Below are positions 24,401 to 37,217 of a stretch of 64,000 nt of DNA, piece by piece (within the stretch, counting starts at the first letter, position 1; the number at the start of each line of letters is the position of its first letter). Below the pieces are notes generated by a model. That model ran no database searches and was not told the DNA's origin. It saw only the letters and a list, made by a program, of their open reading frames with translations. Made by a program: the position numbers and the translations under genes. Origin of the DNA: Chaenocephalus aceratus (Eukaryota; Chordata; Actinopteri; Perciformes; Channichthyidae); assembly GCA_023974075.1 (NCBI GenBank), contig CM043785.1:22261169-22325168 (forward strand). The letters are read 5' to 3'.

Positions 24401-24830
24401 CTTATTTGATGTGAACATTAAGATGTCTGGGGGGGAACTTCAGTCTGTTGGTTATGAATATTAATTTGACATAAAGGGGGAGAGAGTCACTTCAGATACA
24501 GGACTGTACAATTATATTCTCTGTGGTGAACAGTGAGGTTGATTTAGGAGAACATACAATTTGATAGTGGTTGAAAACTCAACCGAAGGAGGGTAAGTTT
24601 AGCCATATGGGCTTGAAAAAGATTGTGTCTTTGTATTTTACACACACTACTTGCAATATTTCAATATCCTGTTTGTGGCTTCTTCATGCTGTTGACACAA
24701 GATCATCTGAAAGGTCACAGGAGATAAGGTATACACTGTGGGCTGGCTGATAGCAGGAAGAGGGAAAGCTTAGTCAATCTTGGTATTTATGAAGTTTAAA
24801 ACAGCAGCCACAAGTATCAATCAATCTCTT
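21402..24830. other. Intergenic DNA upstream of tacr3, nothing recognised
   Basis: AT-rich, unique-looking sequence without recognisable exons, RNA genes or transposon ends on either strand. Distal regulatory DNA of the downstream receptor gene could lie here, but nothing in the sequence proves it. Confidence 0.4.
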
Positions 24831-24839
24831 TCATTGTGT

Positions 24840-25193
24840 GTGCCATTCGTGCGTCACTGAGTGCGCACGGCTCCCTGCCTGCCTGCTTCTGCTGCTGCTG
24901 GAGGAAAGGAGGTGCGCTCACACCCACATTCAACAGGCAGTGTGGCTACTTGTTACATGTTTCACCGCGTTTATATTAATATGATTTAAACTGAAGAGTG
25001 CAGAACGGTTGGAGACTTTCACTGCAGGGACCTAGGGAGGAGATCTGCTGTTTTTAGGGATGGTAATGTATTAAGTTTGCGCGCAATGGTGCATAGACAC
25101 AAATCTGCTCTTCCATTTGAGTTTTCAGCTCAGTAAGTAAGCTCATACTCGTGAAACTACTAACACTTTTAAGTTTCGCGGAAGGAAAAAAGG
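24840..25193 (+). promoter_or_regulatory. Probable 5' UTR/proximal promoter of tacr3-like gene
   Basis: Local GC content rises relative to the flanks and the stretch ends in AAGGAAAAAAGG before the proposed start codon. A weak TATA-like string (TTTATATTAATA) is near 24970. The transcription start cannot be located from sequence alone. Confidence 0.3.
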
Positions 25194-25563
25194 ATGGCAG
25201 CTCCACACACCGCATCCAACATAACGGGGAACTACACTAACCAGTTCGTGCAAGCCGCCATGGCGCATCGCCTCTCTGGTCCGTAGCCTACAGCTCGGTG
25301 CTGGGCGGTGGCGGTGTTTGGAAACCTCATCGTGATATGGATAATCCTTGCCACAAGCGTAGAGGACTGTGACCAACTATTTTCTCCTGAACTTGGCGTT
25401 TTCAGACGCGTCAATGGCCGCATTTAACACTTTGATCAACTTTATCTACGCTGCCCACGGGGAGTGGTACTTCGGGGAAGGCTACTGCAAATTCCACAAC
25501 TTCTTTCCCGGTCACATCCGTGTTTGCAAGCATCTACTCCATGACTGCGATAGCTGTGGACAG
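25194..25563 (+). CDS. tacr3: Tachykinin NK3 receptor-like, coding exon 1 (frame disrupted)
   Basis: This codes for the N-terminus to TM3 of a G-protein-coupled receptor for neurokinin B-like peptides at the plasma membrane. The start at 25194 gives a short extracellular tail with two N-glycosylation sequons (NIT, NYT) and then NQFVQ, the family sequence just before TM1. TM1-TM2 sequence such as [29 protein letters not shown] (about 25372) and the ECL1/TM3 string [16 protein letters not shown] (about 25460) is clear. The exon ends in AVD plus AG at a GT donor (25564). Six single-base indels relative to the conserved reading frame lie near 25254, 25273, 25307, 25352, 25361 and 25510; the first leads to a stop within 10 codons. 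They may be assembly errors or true decay. Confidence 0.85.
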
Positions 25564-28520
25564 GTGGGCATGTCAAATGCTGCAAGGAAATTATTAAATA
25601 ATGGGATATTATGTTGATTTGTCTTCAAAGCCACCACTCTTTCTATATACTATAGTTGGTAGCTTATGTGTGGTGTGGAACATTTGTATTGTAATAATGC
25701 CGATTTAAGATTGTTAGATGAAAATCTAAATCTAATCTGCATTTTGATACATCGATAATCAATTAATTTGTGGTGAAGAGGGTTAAATCAATAAAGCCAC
25801 TGAGGTAGGTTAATACATTGTATTGCACAACCATTCAAAGACCTGACCATCAAAGAAGAGATTACTCTTTGGGATCAAATGCACAGAGTAATGTTTTCCA
25901 AGAAAGAAAATATGTGTCCCTTAAAGACTTTCATATCAAGTGCTTCAGCATGATGTTTCGGACATCTTTTTTCTGATTATTCCACTTGGTCACTTTCCAC
26001 AAGAAGTGGTGGAAAATTGAATCTGGTGCTTTAAAAACAGAAAAACGAACATCAGTGTTAAGTCTAGCTTGAACAAAGCTGCACTCCATTGGCAATGCTT
26101 ATGCAGTTCAAGTGATTTAATGTTCTAGCTCATGCCTTCTTGCTCGCAGGAACTCACTGTATGGAGTCCCTATTAGTTTAATTATTATTGTTCCAATAGA
26201 GTTAGTGCTGATTTTAGTAGCATTCATTTCAGATCATTATGGGAAAATGGAAAGGCACTTTCTCAGTCCATCCACCTCCCCTCAATCAGCCTATTCCTAA
26301 CATTTATATATTTATTACATTTCACTGCCAATTACTCTTAGATTCAAGATGTTGTTTCTGAAAGAGTCTGCAATGCAGTCACTTACTGTTTGTGTGCCAA
26401 CACCCTTGAAAAGATCCCCCATGTCCATCATGCTTTACACCCTCTGATTCCCTGGTTTTTTACCACATGAACTCCTATTATTCACTCTTCTTTCCTCTTT
26501 CACACTTCTTTATTCTTTGTTCCTCCAATCTCTATCTCTTTCCTGGCGCTGTTGTTTCCAGTAATGTGTTGATGCAGTCATCATTATCAGCTGGGCTTTG
26601 ATACTGATCAGTGAGCTATCATATGTCATACTGTTTGAAGCCGAACATAATGAAAACAAAATGGGTTTAGAATCTCCATGCAGGCACAGTGTGTGTCCAC
26701 AGCTAGTGGTGAAGTGTCACAGTGTGTTTGGGTGTTGTGTGAGGTGTTGTCCTCCTCCGGTACTTCTCCTTGACACACAAAGGGAGAAATGCATTTCCTG
26801 AAGCCATTCTCATTTTGGCGCCTCTACAGAAGCTTCCCTGGGTTTGTATTTTTGGCCTGCAATGTCTGTTTGATTCTGTCACTGTGTACTAAGATAGGGA
26901 ACATCGGAATGACCCTAAATGATTCAGATGTAACCTCCAGTCATGCTTTCCCTAACCCCACTATGGTGCTGTCTCCACGCTGATGTTTGAAATGGCATGA
27001 GGCCACAGTTCAGAATCATCTGTGAATTTGTCCTTATTGTTGACTCTCTCCTGCCAAGTGTGTTTCCATAGGCACTGAAGCAAAGTTAAAAGATAACTGG
27101 CGAAGCCTTGAAGATGTTTTGATAAAACAGCCAGTGCCTTTTTCCATTCCTCACACCTTTTTATCTTCTTCTGTGGATGTATATACACTTTATTATCTTG
27201 TGCAGGTAGAACTGAAGAAGGGGTCAAAGGCAGACATATGATCATAACTGTAGTTTATTGGTTAAATTGGTCTGGTTTTTGAAATATGCATCTGTGAGAT
27301 GCCTGCCTCCACCCTAATACAATGTACTGTAGGTTAATGGAATTTGCTTCAGCAGCAAAACAAACAGCAACATTCCTTTCATGAGACAATAATCCTGTTC
27401 TTCTGAGAGATCCACATAATTTGCCTTAACTACTTCCGGGATTAATAATAGTCTGAGCTCAAATAGTCAAAATCATTAAAACCTATGTATTTTCCTAACC
27501 ACTTTTCCTTGACTTGATGGGAAACGTAATGAGGTAAAGGACAGATGTAAAGGAGAATCCAAAGGATTTAGGAAAAGATACACGGTGAAATGAGAATCTG
27601 ACTGCCCTTTTTTAGCATCTTTATTCATTAAACATAGAACAAAGTCTGCCACAGTGAGAAATGCACTACAATTCAAGAAACTATTTATTTATTTAAATGT
27701 ACCTGCTGCTAATAGTTGTGTGATGGCATTTTCTCCTTTCCTTTGGTAAAGGATGCTCTAGTGTTCCCATTGCTAATGAAGATAGAGAGAGGAAGCAACT
27801 TTTGCATTTATTGAATTTGGTAAGCTCTTATCATGGCTGCCAATTAATACTCATGAATCGTTTCACGCAGTTATAAATCCTCCTTCAAAGTAAACAAAAC
27901 TATTAATCGGAAACGTATCTCTTTGAAAACTGTAAACAATGATATCTGCAAAGTTATGTGTAATGTGGACTTTGTTCCTGGGAGATGTTTTTTTATGGAA
28001 TAGTTTATTACAATGCTGTCAGCAACACAAATAACAGTCCATTCACTACCTTTGTATTGTGTGACAGCAGAAGTATCGGAGGTGGATTAATCCAAACAAG
28101 AACAACTCAAGCTATCTGCATTGCTCAATACCATTAGTGTTGTCATTTGAACTAAACATTTAAGTATTTTATTAAAATATGCTTTGAAGTAAGTGTGGCA
28201 GAAACATCAAACACACTCCTCTCCTCTGAGAACATGTAAGCCAACTCTTGACATTAAGCTGTGTGCAAAATGATAGATTCTAGCGCTGGTAGTGTCATCC
28301 GGTAATCTCTGCGTGTTAAACACCAGGCGGTGATAAAGTGAGTGTTTAGCTTGTGTTGTCACAGCACAACTTTTCTAAACAATACGTGGCCTGTAAGCTG
28401 TCATGCAGCTTACAGGCATAACAGACTCCCAGGTTGAACAAAAAAGGTGAAATGATTTATTCATTTGCTGTTTTAATGTCTCTGTGATCTTAAAATGTGT
28501 GATTGGAAACCGAACAGGAC

Positions 28521-28554
<34 letters not shown>

Positions 28555-28561
28555 GTGCGTG

Positions 28562-28654
<93 letters not shown>

Positions 28655-29681
28655 CTTCATATTTTTCTCGTGTTTCAGGCTAAACTTGCCTGTCTTGGGC
28701 AAAGGGGAGTTGCATAAAACCGGATGAGGAAAAATGAAGATTAGCTTTGTTCAGTGGTTTAAGGTATATTAGTTCAGCCACCATGTGCAAGCTCCTTGGA
28801 TTGGACTGTGTGGCCACATACTTGATTGGATATCTAATAATCTGTTCACACATTGCCAACCACAAGGGCCAAAGAGACACTGTGAATAAATGCCAAGCAA
28901 TTACTGGTACATAAACGGGGCCTTCTTGTTGTTGTCCCTCAGAGAGTTCCAGTCATTGAGGTGACAGGACAAGACCCATTATTTACCATGCTATGCAGAT
29001 ACATTTGCATTTCAAAGCCTGCGTTAGCAGCTATTGGAAATCATGAAGCATCCTGACATTGGTTAATGTCCAGCTGGTATTCACTTTCCCTTTCTGAGAC
29101 CTTCACTGTTAGGCTCAAACAAAATCTGGAGCATGCATCAATTTCTCTGAAGAATCCAACATCACAGTGTTAGTGGACTTTTACAGACGGAGAGACAGAA
29201 AACATAGTATATTATTGTTGTAGAAAAAGCATTTGAAAATCTTGAATCATAATGATTTTTTTAGAAATGTCTATTCAAGCTTAATCACATACAGTTGTGC
29301 GCCCCAAGATAAATCTGAGAGTTTGGCAAAATAGAGTGATGCATATATGAAATTATTCTTTTTTTTACCTCTTGAGTAGAGTGAACACCCTTAAATAAAA
29401 TACTGAAAAAGAATGTGAAATTGCTCGTACACTAGCAATAATCAATATAATGCCATAACCTGTCCAAGTTGGTGTCAAACGCTTAACCACTCTTAAAGTA
29501 TACCTGAATAAACAACAACTAAACAGGGAAGTGCCTTCCATGGTAAATACAGAGTAAACCAATCAGTTATTTATTTTTCTTTATTTTATTGTAACTGAAT
29601 CAGCAGTCATTCCCCTGGCTCCACAATATATGTTGTCGAGGCTTTCAACATAATGATCTCTTTCTCATCTCTTCCCTGCAG
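25564..29681 (+). other. Intron 1 of tacr3-like gene
   Basis: It is bounded by GT (25564) and a polypyrimidine tract plus CAG (29681). A (TG)n/(TGCG)n microsatellite at 28521-28651 is inside. No other exon or transposon with definable ends is seen. Confidence 0.75.
28521..28651. repeat. Compound (TG)n/(TGCG)n microsatellite
   Basis: About 130 bp of alternating purine-pyrimidine repeats, with a block of TGCG tetramers between two TG tracts. Open frames of Cys-Val repeats through it are artefacts. Confidence 0.95.
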
Positions 29682-29870
29682 GTACATGGCCATCATCTAT
29701 CCTCTGAAGCCTCGTCTGTCGGGGAAGGCCACCACAGGAGTTATCATCTGTATCTGGAGTCTGGCCATTGTGCTTGCTTTCCCTCTCTGCTACTTCTCCA
29801 CCACCCAAACTCTGCCCCGCAGGACCCTCTGCTACGTTGCCTGGCCCCGCATGGCTCAAGACCCCTTAAT
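29682..29870 (+). CDS. tacr3: Tachykinin NK3 receptor-like, exon 2
   Basis: This 189-bp exon encodes the end of TM3, intracellular loop 2, TM4 and the start of extracellular loop 2. It begins at the DRY motif (split codon, then [13 protein letters not shown]), continues through TM4 (about [15 protein letters not shown]) and contains LCYVAWP, whose Cys pairs with TM3 in this family. The acceptor is CTGCAG and the donor GT at 29871. Phases are 2 at both sides and fit exons 1 and 3. The sequence has no indels, in contrast to exon 1. Confidence 0.93.
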
Positions 29871-31041
29871 GTGAGAAACATTTTGTAGCCAACAGTATTT
29901 CATTCAGTAATTTCAGCCTCTGCTAACCGTTGCATCAGCTTGGTTTAAGTTCCAATGTTGCTTATTTTAACAGGTTGTCGTCATTTTTTTGTAACATAAA
30001 TTAGGATATACCATACATTTTATGTGTGATACAGCCATCCTCAACTCAGTAAACATTTTGAAGCACAACATACCAATAATTAATTGGTAATGTGAATTGC
30101 TTGCAATGAAATACAAGGATGCTGCCGTGTTAAAGGTCCCCTATTATATTGTTTTTCATCAATATATTATAGGTCTCAGATATAAACATGTCTCTGAAGT
30201 GTTTGGCTCGAAATACCAAACAGGTCATGCATTGTAGCATCCCATAAACCCCTCTGTTTCAGCCCTGTTCCAAAAGTGCTGATTCTCTGCCTGTTAATTT
30301 AGATGAAAATAAGGAGCCCCTCTCCACGCCCCTCTGAGAGATATTTGGTTAAAAAGAACACAATGGTGCTCTAGGAGGAGATTCAGGTTATAAGGTGGGC
30401 GGGGTTACCTTGGTTGGTTATTAGCTAATGGTTACACAAGCCAAAAAAATGACATCATAAAGTGGTCAAAATCTGAACAGCTCATGGATCACGACAGAGA
30501 GAGAGCGAATCTTTTTCCTAAAAACGTTCAGAATCTCTTAACACAGAGGGCACACATATTTATGTATAAAATACATGAAAAAGTTGATTTAGGTGACCTT
30601 TAATTTAAAGGGTTCCCATGCCCCCGAGAAAAACCCAGAAGAGTTTTCTGATCTTACTTTTCTTTACCCATCCGTCCAGTCCGACGTACACAGACTTTGT
30701 TACTCTACAAACATGTCACCTGGCTCTCTCCTTTGCATCTTTCCATAATTACTACAAACAGCATTTGGTTAAATATACTGTATTTTGTCATGCAGCATTT
30801 GCTTAAAATGACTGACACTGTCTTTACTATGGACAGTCTCAATCAATTACAAAGTAACAGTCTGTTTGTCTAAGTGGTGACTCTCAAAATGTAGATAAAA
30901 ACGACATTCCTCTGGTGCAACAGGTCCCATAAGTACATGAGGCTGAGTAAATAGTAGAATAAAGTGACTGTTGAAAATCAAACAACTCAAAAATATTTAA
31001 TAAATGCCAAAGCTCTCCTTTCTCTTCCTTTTCCTTCATAG
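29871..31041 (+). other. Intron 2 of tacr3-like gene
   Basis: A 1.17-kb intron with a GTGAGA donor and a pyrimidine-rich tract plus CATAG acceptor. It hosts a TTAA-flanked MITE at 30134-30599. Confidence 0.85.
30134..30599. mobile_element. TTAA-flanked MITE (piggyBac-type duplication)
   Basis: TTAA lies at 30130-30133 and 30600-30603. The ends are AGGTCCCC on the left and the complement of AGGTCACC on the right. A TTAA duplication is typical of piggyBac and a few other superfamilies. The interior (GTCTCAGATATAAACATGTC and so on) belongs to a repeat type I recall as frequent in teleosts. There is no coding frame. Confidence 0.75.
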
Positions 31042-31192
31042 GTATCATATCATAGTGGCGGCCCTGGTCTATGTGCTGCCCCTAGTGGTGATGGGCATCA
31101 CTTACACCATCGTAGGGTTGACTTTGTGGGGAGGGGAGATCCCAGGAGACTCATCTGATAACTACCACGGACAGCTTAGGGCTAAAAGGAAG
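31042..31192 (+). CDS. tacr3: Tachykinin NK3 receptor-like, exon 3
   Basis: This 151-bp exon encodes TM5 and the N-terminal part of intracellular loop 3. [20 protein letters not shown] is TM5, followed by [18 protein letters not shown] and ending in RAKRK before the GTAAGC donor. LWGGEIPGD distinguishes NK3-type receptors from the NK1 type, which as I recall has LWASEIPGD. The acceptor is TTCATAG and the exon ends in phase 0, as in the vertebrate family. The next exon, starting with the TM6 sequence, is not in the window. Confidence 0.93.
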
Positions 31193-34100
31193 GTAAGCAT
31201 GCTTGCGTAGTAATAATACACCATTAATTCAACAATTCAGATATGACCCGGGGCATCCCAATTAGTAACTGTGAACATGATTATCTTTGAATGCCGCTAG
31301 TCAGAGAACGAGGCATAATCTGTAATGTTCTGCCACTGAGCAGCCTGAAGACAATTTGAGCCAATATGCCATAGACTTGACATAGAACTGGGAGATCTAT
31401 TTCTGTATACAACTAGAAGGCATTCAAAACGTATCTGTCACAGCAGAACAATTATCCACCTTGCTGTTACTTCTTGCCTTTAGGATGTATGCCTCTATCT
31501 TTGTTAATTTGATTGCTGAAGCAACATGTTTGGTCTAATTAGGGAAATCCCACCCCACTGAATCTAATTAAGTCTTAAGGTTATCCTGCTGATAATAAAC
31601 TGATGCAAACATGACATCACTCTAAGGAGATAAGACCAAGACACAAGAAGGTTATTCTTAACACAATCTGTATCATTTTGAACAAATCGAAACAACCGGA
31701 AATAACTCCCTTTAAGCTCTCTGTTGTGTGTAATCACTTGAAGCTATATTACAGCTTTTCACTTTTCTTTAATGAGTATAAAACATGCAGCTTATGCAGG
31801 ACTATTAAGAAACCTTAAATATTGTTTTTTCTTCACTAAAGCAGGAGAACTTGGGTCTCTAAAGGAACGCATAAAATCAATAGGAATATTGCATCTGATT
31901 CTCATGGTGGGATGGAAAAGCAAAAATAATTTAGATTAAGCTCAACAGATACAACAGATGTTCTTAGTTGCTCAGTGTTTTAATTATCTCTTGAGTTTTT
32001 CAACAATTAAACTTTTACTTAAAAGTGAGCACAACAGCTACAGCATATTGCTTCAAACAACAATAATTACTTGGTAAGCCTTTTGTATGTGTGTGCAGCA
32101 AGTAAATACACCTCACTGTGAACATTTCAGGGAAGGAAACCTTGATTTCTCAGAACAAAATGTGTGTGGTTGTCGCCAACACTCAATCAACTCCTTGTCC
32201 ATGCACAGGGACAGGCACAGGCTCTGAAGACTAACAGCCTCTTAAGGCATTATTTGTTTGGAGGACATTTTTGGAGTCAAGATCTTTATTTTTCTCAGCA
32301 GCTCATTCGAAACACACTTTAACAATAAGACGGCTACTGCTACAATAAAGAATGACTGTGAATAACTTGCAGCAGACAACACACAAGGGTAAAGGTGGAT
32401 ACATCAATTACTAGAGCATAACTTGCAAGTTAAATATTATAATACTTCCTGTTTATATGTCCACTGGAAAACATTAATATGCTGTGTGTGAAGATCAATA
32501 GTGAAAGAAGTATTTGTGTCTGTGTGTGGATGTTGATGGTGCACAGGAGAATTCAGGTTGTGTCCATTTCTGTTTTTACCATGATACATCAAACAGGCTT
32601 TTCTATACACCCTAAGGGAGGCTGTTTGTGCCGCTATGCATGGGTTGTAACTCCGTATTTTTGTATATTCAGTGTCTATGCTTATACTGTAGACTTTCAA
32701 TATGAAAAAGCTATCTCATTTTACTATTTGAAAGAAGAGTGCCTGGGACCTCGTTTTTGACTTTTAGTTATTTCTTATTTTTCCACGCTACTTTCAAAAG
32801 CAGTTTGCAAATTATTTTGGGTTTAATGTCTGAATTTTAAATGTTAACATAGTTTTGAAGGATACATCTTTCATCCTACAGCCTGTCCTTACCACTGGTT
32901 TACGAGGTACAGTGTGTTATTCCTGATGATGAATGTCATGAAGGTTGAGAGTTTTGTGCTTTCAAGCTTTAGTCAGAAAAGGTCACAGAAAGGAGAGAAC
33001 AGCCTGGGGCCACACAGTCAAGCACATGCAGCTCAAAAGCAAATGCTTTACCCTGCTCTAGTCTTGTGGCAATGAACCTTAAAGTGTGTGTAAAACCTTT
33101 ACTAGGTAAAGTTTAATTATCAGGTAGAGTCTGTCATCACGTTTAGTACCTACTGTATTTGGTATTGTTGGCATGGAGGTTATCCCCAATGCAATATATT
33201 GCCATTATTGGCCCTCAGTATACGTCACTTCTTAGATTTAGATGTTGCATGGCACCAAGCCCCACATTTGACAACCCGTTTTTACTTGTGGGCTCACACT
33301 CTCCAAGATTTCAAACCAACCAACTTTTTTCACCTATTATACATACACATTGTTTACCAAAATGTGTTTCTGAAATAATTTGAGGCCATAAAGCCATACC
33401 GTTTCAAAAGGTTTTTCTTCATTTTAGAATGGCAATGGTTCACTTGAAAGCTGTCCTGGAGTTTCCAGTAGGAGTAGCTTGTGCTGGATGCTCCTGATTT
33501 TCATAAAGAAGCATAGAACCTACATATTGCACATTTAAAAGCAGCCAATGTGACACCCCAACTCTCGTGTGGCGCTACCAGAATGCACTGCTAATCTGCT
33601 TACTTATGATTCTGACTGTGAACATTACATGTCCTGTGGACAGAAGAGTATCCAGCTCTGGTTTTTGTCGATAGCAGTGCTGTTAGAAATACTGACTTCA
33701 GCATACCAACTGGCATTGGCACAATGGTAGTGCTCAAGATGTGTAAAGTTGAACTTTATTTCTTATAGACCATGTTATTTTAAGTTTTAAAGTTTTAGCA
33801 TGTTAACTAGACCCACTAGGCCCCCTAATTAGATAAAAATCCAATTAATAGATGTTGATATAATTGGTAAAATACACACATATGTCAGCCTCATGGGGAA
33901 TCTACAGTTAAAGTTAAATGATCTGTAAGGATTAATTATCTGGGTCCATAAATGTCAAATGATGTGCTAAACTACTCAATCAATAATTTATTTATGGCCA
34001 CATGGCCGAGGTCGGGAATTTATTTTTGGCATACATGGTGGGTAAGCTGATTACAGCAATGTCAGTAACATCAACATTGTAGACAGATATCAAAATCACA

Positions 34101-35122
34101 TTAGACACATGACTAACACACAGGAATTATTCTTATATTGCCACAAGACAGATATTAACCTCTTAAACCCGAAGGTCCCCCCAGTGGACCCCTCCCACCG
34201 TTTTTTTACGAGACTATGTCTCAGGGCTTCTTAACATTTATGAAACTATTAATGTTTCATACCCTTTTAAAGGTAAGAAACTACGCTAACTGACAATAAG
34301 AACAATTGTTAGCTAAAAAAAACACAAGAGTAATACCAAGCCTTTGAATTAGCATTGAGCGAAAAAATGCTAACTAATGCTAACGCTTTTTTACACAGAA
34401 CTCACGGTAGAAATGCCCTTATTACTATCTTAACCGCACAAACAAGATATACGATTTAAAGCTGAGACTCCACAGATTCCACACATGTAATGTCATCACT
34501 GTACGACCTAGAATTCCTGGAGCTATCAGCCAGAAAAGAGAAAGTAAACAACATCCGGTTTAAAAAATATTACAATAATTACGTCTTACCTTTTTTGATT
34601 TGTGATCAAAAGTTGTGTTCAACGGAATAAAAACGCCGCTCAAGGTTAATCCAATGTCTTTGTGTCACGTAGAAATGTTTACTGATAATCCATCATCATA
34701 TTTATGGCAATATACTGGGTATAAAGTTTTGCCGTCCAGGCTTATACTTTCAGATATGTTTCGTTAGGTTCTCTATTACGTCCGCAATGGTAATGTTTAC
34801 GTGGATTTTGGAACTGCCCATCGATTCTATTGGATGTAATGGTTAAGAAAAAGGTGTAAATCACCCAAATCGACCAATGGGTTCCAGAAATATGGTCCTG
34901 CGTAAAGTATAAAGAATGCCAGCCAGCTTAAGTACATTACGCAGCAGACTTTACGTATTGTTTACTACGTAAGGAAGCAGGAATTGCAGGACCCAGAGCG
35001 CATGGAGCACAGAGCGGACAGCAGATAACGGAATTGCAGTTCTCATTCATAACACTCCGTTCGATGTCTCACTATGGGATGCGCCTCATCGCGGAGCAAA
35101 CAGAAGCATCAATCTCATTACG

Positions 35123-35181
35123 CCAATCCTGATTGGCTGGTGATCTTGACGTCAGCGTCAGGGGAAATCACCCCCTATAAG
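35123..35181 (+). promoter_or_regulatory. CCAAT-CRE-TATA cluster in DIRS 2 ITR
   Basis: Within about 60 bp the left ITR has CCAAT (about 35123) and the opposed ATTGG, a TGACGTCA palindrome (35147-35154) and CTATAAGTAG (about 35175). The same TGACGTCA occurs in the right ITR at 40153-40160. The spacing before the gag-like frame fits a promoter. This is sequence inference only. Confidence 0.5.
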
Positions 35182-35645
35182 TAGCTTGCGCCACAACGCA
35201 TGCGTCATTCAAACACCTCTTCTCGCTTCAGAGCACATCTCACAGTAGCCGGGCAAGCTTCACTGTCCACAGACTGAACCCAAATACCCATTTCGGTCGA
35301 CGGGCGCTCGCCGGCTACTCCTTCTGCTTCGCAGGAAGACGGTAGTACTAACGCTGTTAGTATTTAAAATCGACCTCGCCCTTCTCTTCCCGGGAAAGTA
35401 AGGTAGGTCCGATTTTTTAAGCTAGCAGCACACCTGTTGCTAGCTCGCAGTTTTATCTTTTCTCCTCTCCACGGAGGGGAAAAGGATTAAAAAGGAGCAT
35501 ACTGCCACACCAGTCAGTATTCTCCGGGAATAAAAGACCCACACCGTCCTTTTTCTCCGGATTAAGGACAAGGTGGTAATATATTTTTCTCCCGTCCCAC
35601 CTGTCGAGAGCGGGCCCTCGCCACGCCACGAGGCGACCAAGATGG

Positions 35646-37217
35646 ATGCCCCTCTCCCTCACACCAGAGGAGTCAGGGACTCGGTGGCTCGACAGGTCTG
35701 TTCGTCCTGCCTCGGGAACACGCCTGAGGCGCGATCGCCACCCCGGCTCATGCGGACATTGTGTCCGATTCACCGTTAAGAGCCTCCGCCGACGGTTAGC
35801 AAGACAAGCTAGCCTGTCGGAACAGGACCCCCCCATGTCCACGGACCCGCCGGCCGGCAGTCAAGACATGGGGGCGTCCGCCACAGAGAGTGAACCCCTC
35901 TCCGTGTCGGTCTGGGGCTCACTATCTGCTATGGCTATAGAACCGGAATCCCGCGCCTTGGCAGGCCGGGACCTGGTGACGGCAAGACACGTGGGAACGG
36001 TTTCCCGCGCTCCACCAAGCTGGGGCTCCCGGTTAGACCTCACCATGGTCTCACCCGCGGAGGATGTCCTCGGGCTGGACTACGAGGAGGACGAAGAGGA
36101 GGACGCCTTGGCGTTCCTCCTGTCCGAATCGGATGAACAGGAAGAGGACACCTTCATGTCACCGGCTCAGGCTGCAAAGCCTGAGTCAAGTGCTGCTCTC
36201 CCGGGCGATAGCGCACCAGCTTCGCCTGGTCTGAGCATGGACCTGCAGGCCGTGTGCAAACGCGCTGCGGTCAGACTCAACGTTCCGTGGCCTGAAATGG
36301 CCAAGGAGACCTCCAGGTCCCGCTACGAGGGGAAACACCTTCCCCAAGCAGCGGGCAAAAAGAGGCAACTCCTCCCGGTCTTCCCGGAAATGTTGGATGA
36401 AGTGTCGGTCTCGTGGAGAGACCGGCCCTTCAGCAACAAGGTCCCAATCCAGGGTGCCTCCTCCCTAGACTGCGACGGAATGGAGAAGCTCGGCCTGCTC
36501 CGCATGCCGCCCATGGAACCCCTGGTAGCGGCTCACCTTCTACCAAAGGTAGGCCCGTCACCAAGCAGGAACCCCACGCTGCCAGCAAAGTCGGACCGTT
36601 TTCAGTCAGCAATGACTGAAAAGTCCTACAAAGCTGCAGCGTTGTCCGCCAGGGCCCTGAATGTGTCCTCGCTGCTAACCGCCTACCAAGCGGAGCTCTG
36701 CGAGGACCTGTCGGGTAACCCGGGGGCAGCCACTCTGGACGAGATGGCAGCGGTCACGGACATTTGTCTCCGTGTCCAACGCTGCGCCGTCCAGGCCACG
36801 GGCAAAGCAATTAGGATCATGGTGGTGCAGGAAAGAGCGAGATGGCTCAACCTCACCACTCTCCCAGACCGGGAAAAGGAGGATGTACTGGATATGCCCA
36901 TCGTTCCCGAGGGAATTTTCGGCTCCGCTCTCGCCTCCATGCAAAGGAGGTGTGAGATGAAAAAGAGGGAGGACGAGGCACTCCACCTCTGCCTCCCTCG
37001 AAGGGTTTCGCAGCAGCAGTCATCTGCCCAGGCTGCCTCGAACTCTGCTTGGTTTAAAACACCGAAGACGCAGAGGCAGCAGCCCACCTCGAGTCCCCAG
37101 CCCAGGCTGGAGACAAGGGCAAGCTGCCCTAGAAATTCTCCGGTTCCGGCTGCAGCTCAGGCTCAGCCAACCCAGAATTTCGGCCAGCATTTGAGGAAGA
37201 AGAAGCGAGTGGCGTGA
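35646..37217 (+). CDS. DIRS 2 gag-like protein
   Basis: A 523-codon open frame begins just after the left ITR. In DIRS elements this position encodes the structural protein that binds the RNA intermediate. Features are an N-terminal region with SCGHCVRF and basic RRRLAR, an acidic stretch (DYEEDEEEDALAFLLSESDEQ, near 36080), a conserved-looking middle with SYKAAALSARALNVSSLLTAYQ (near 36625), and a Gln/Pro-rich tail ending RKKKRVA. Another start at 35642 in a different frame gives a CxxC motif that would pair with the CGHC here, so a frameshift of the true N-terminus near 35720 is likely. The function is inferred from position. Confidence 0.65.
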   Translation: MPLSLTPEESGTRWLDRSVRPASGTRLRRDRHPGSCGHCVRFTVKSLRRRLARQASLSEQDPPMSTDPPAGSQDMGASATESEPLSVSVWGSLSAMAIEPESRALAGRDLVTARHVGTVSRAPPSWGSRLDLTMVSPAEDVLGLDYEEDEEEDALAFLLSESDEQEEDTFMSPAQAAKPESSAALPGDSAPASPGLSMDLQAVCKRAAVRLNVPWPEMAKETSRSRYEGKHLPQAAGKKRQLLPVFPEMLDEVSVSWRDRPFSNKVPIQGASSLDCDGMEKLGLLRMPPMEPLVAAHLLPKVGPSPSRNPTLPAKSDRFQSAMTEKSYKAAALSARALNVSSLLTAYQAELCEDLSGNPGAATLDEMAAVTDICLRVQRCAVQATGKAIRIMVVQERARWLNLTTLPDREKEDVLDMPIVPEGIFGSALASMQRRCEMKKREDEALHLCLPRRVSQQQSSAQAASNSAWFKTPKTQRQQPTSSPQPRLETRASCPRNSPVPAAAQAQPTQNFGQHLRKKKRVA

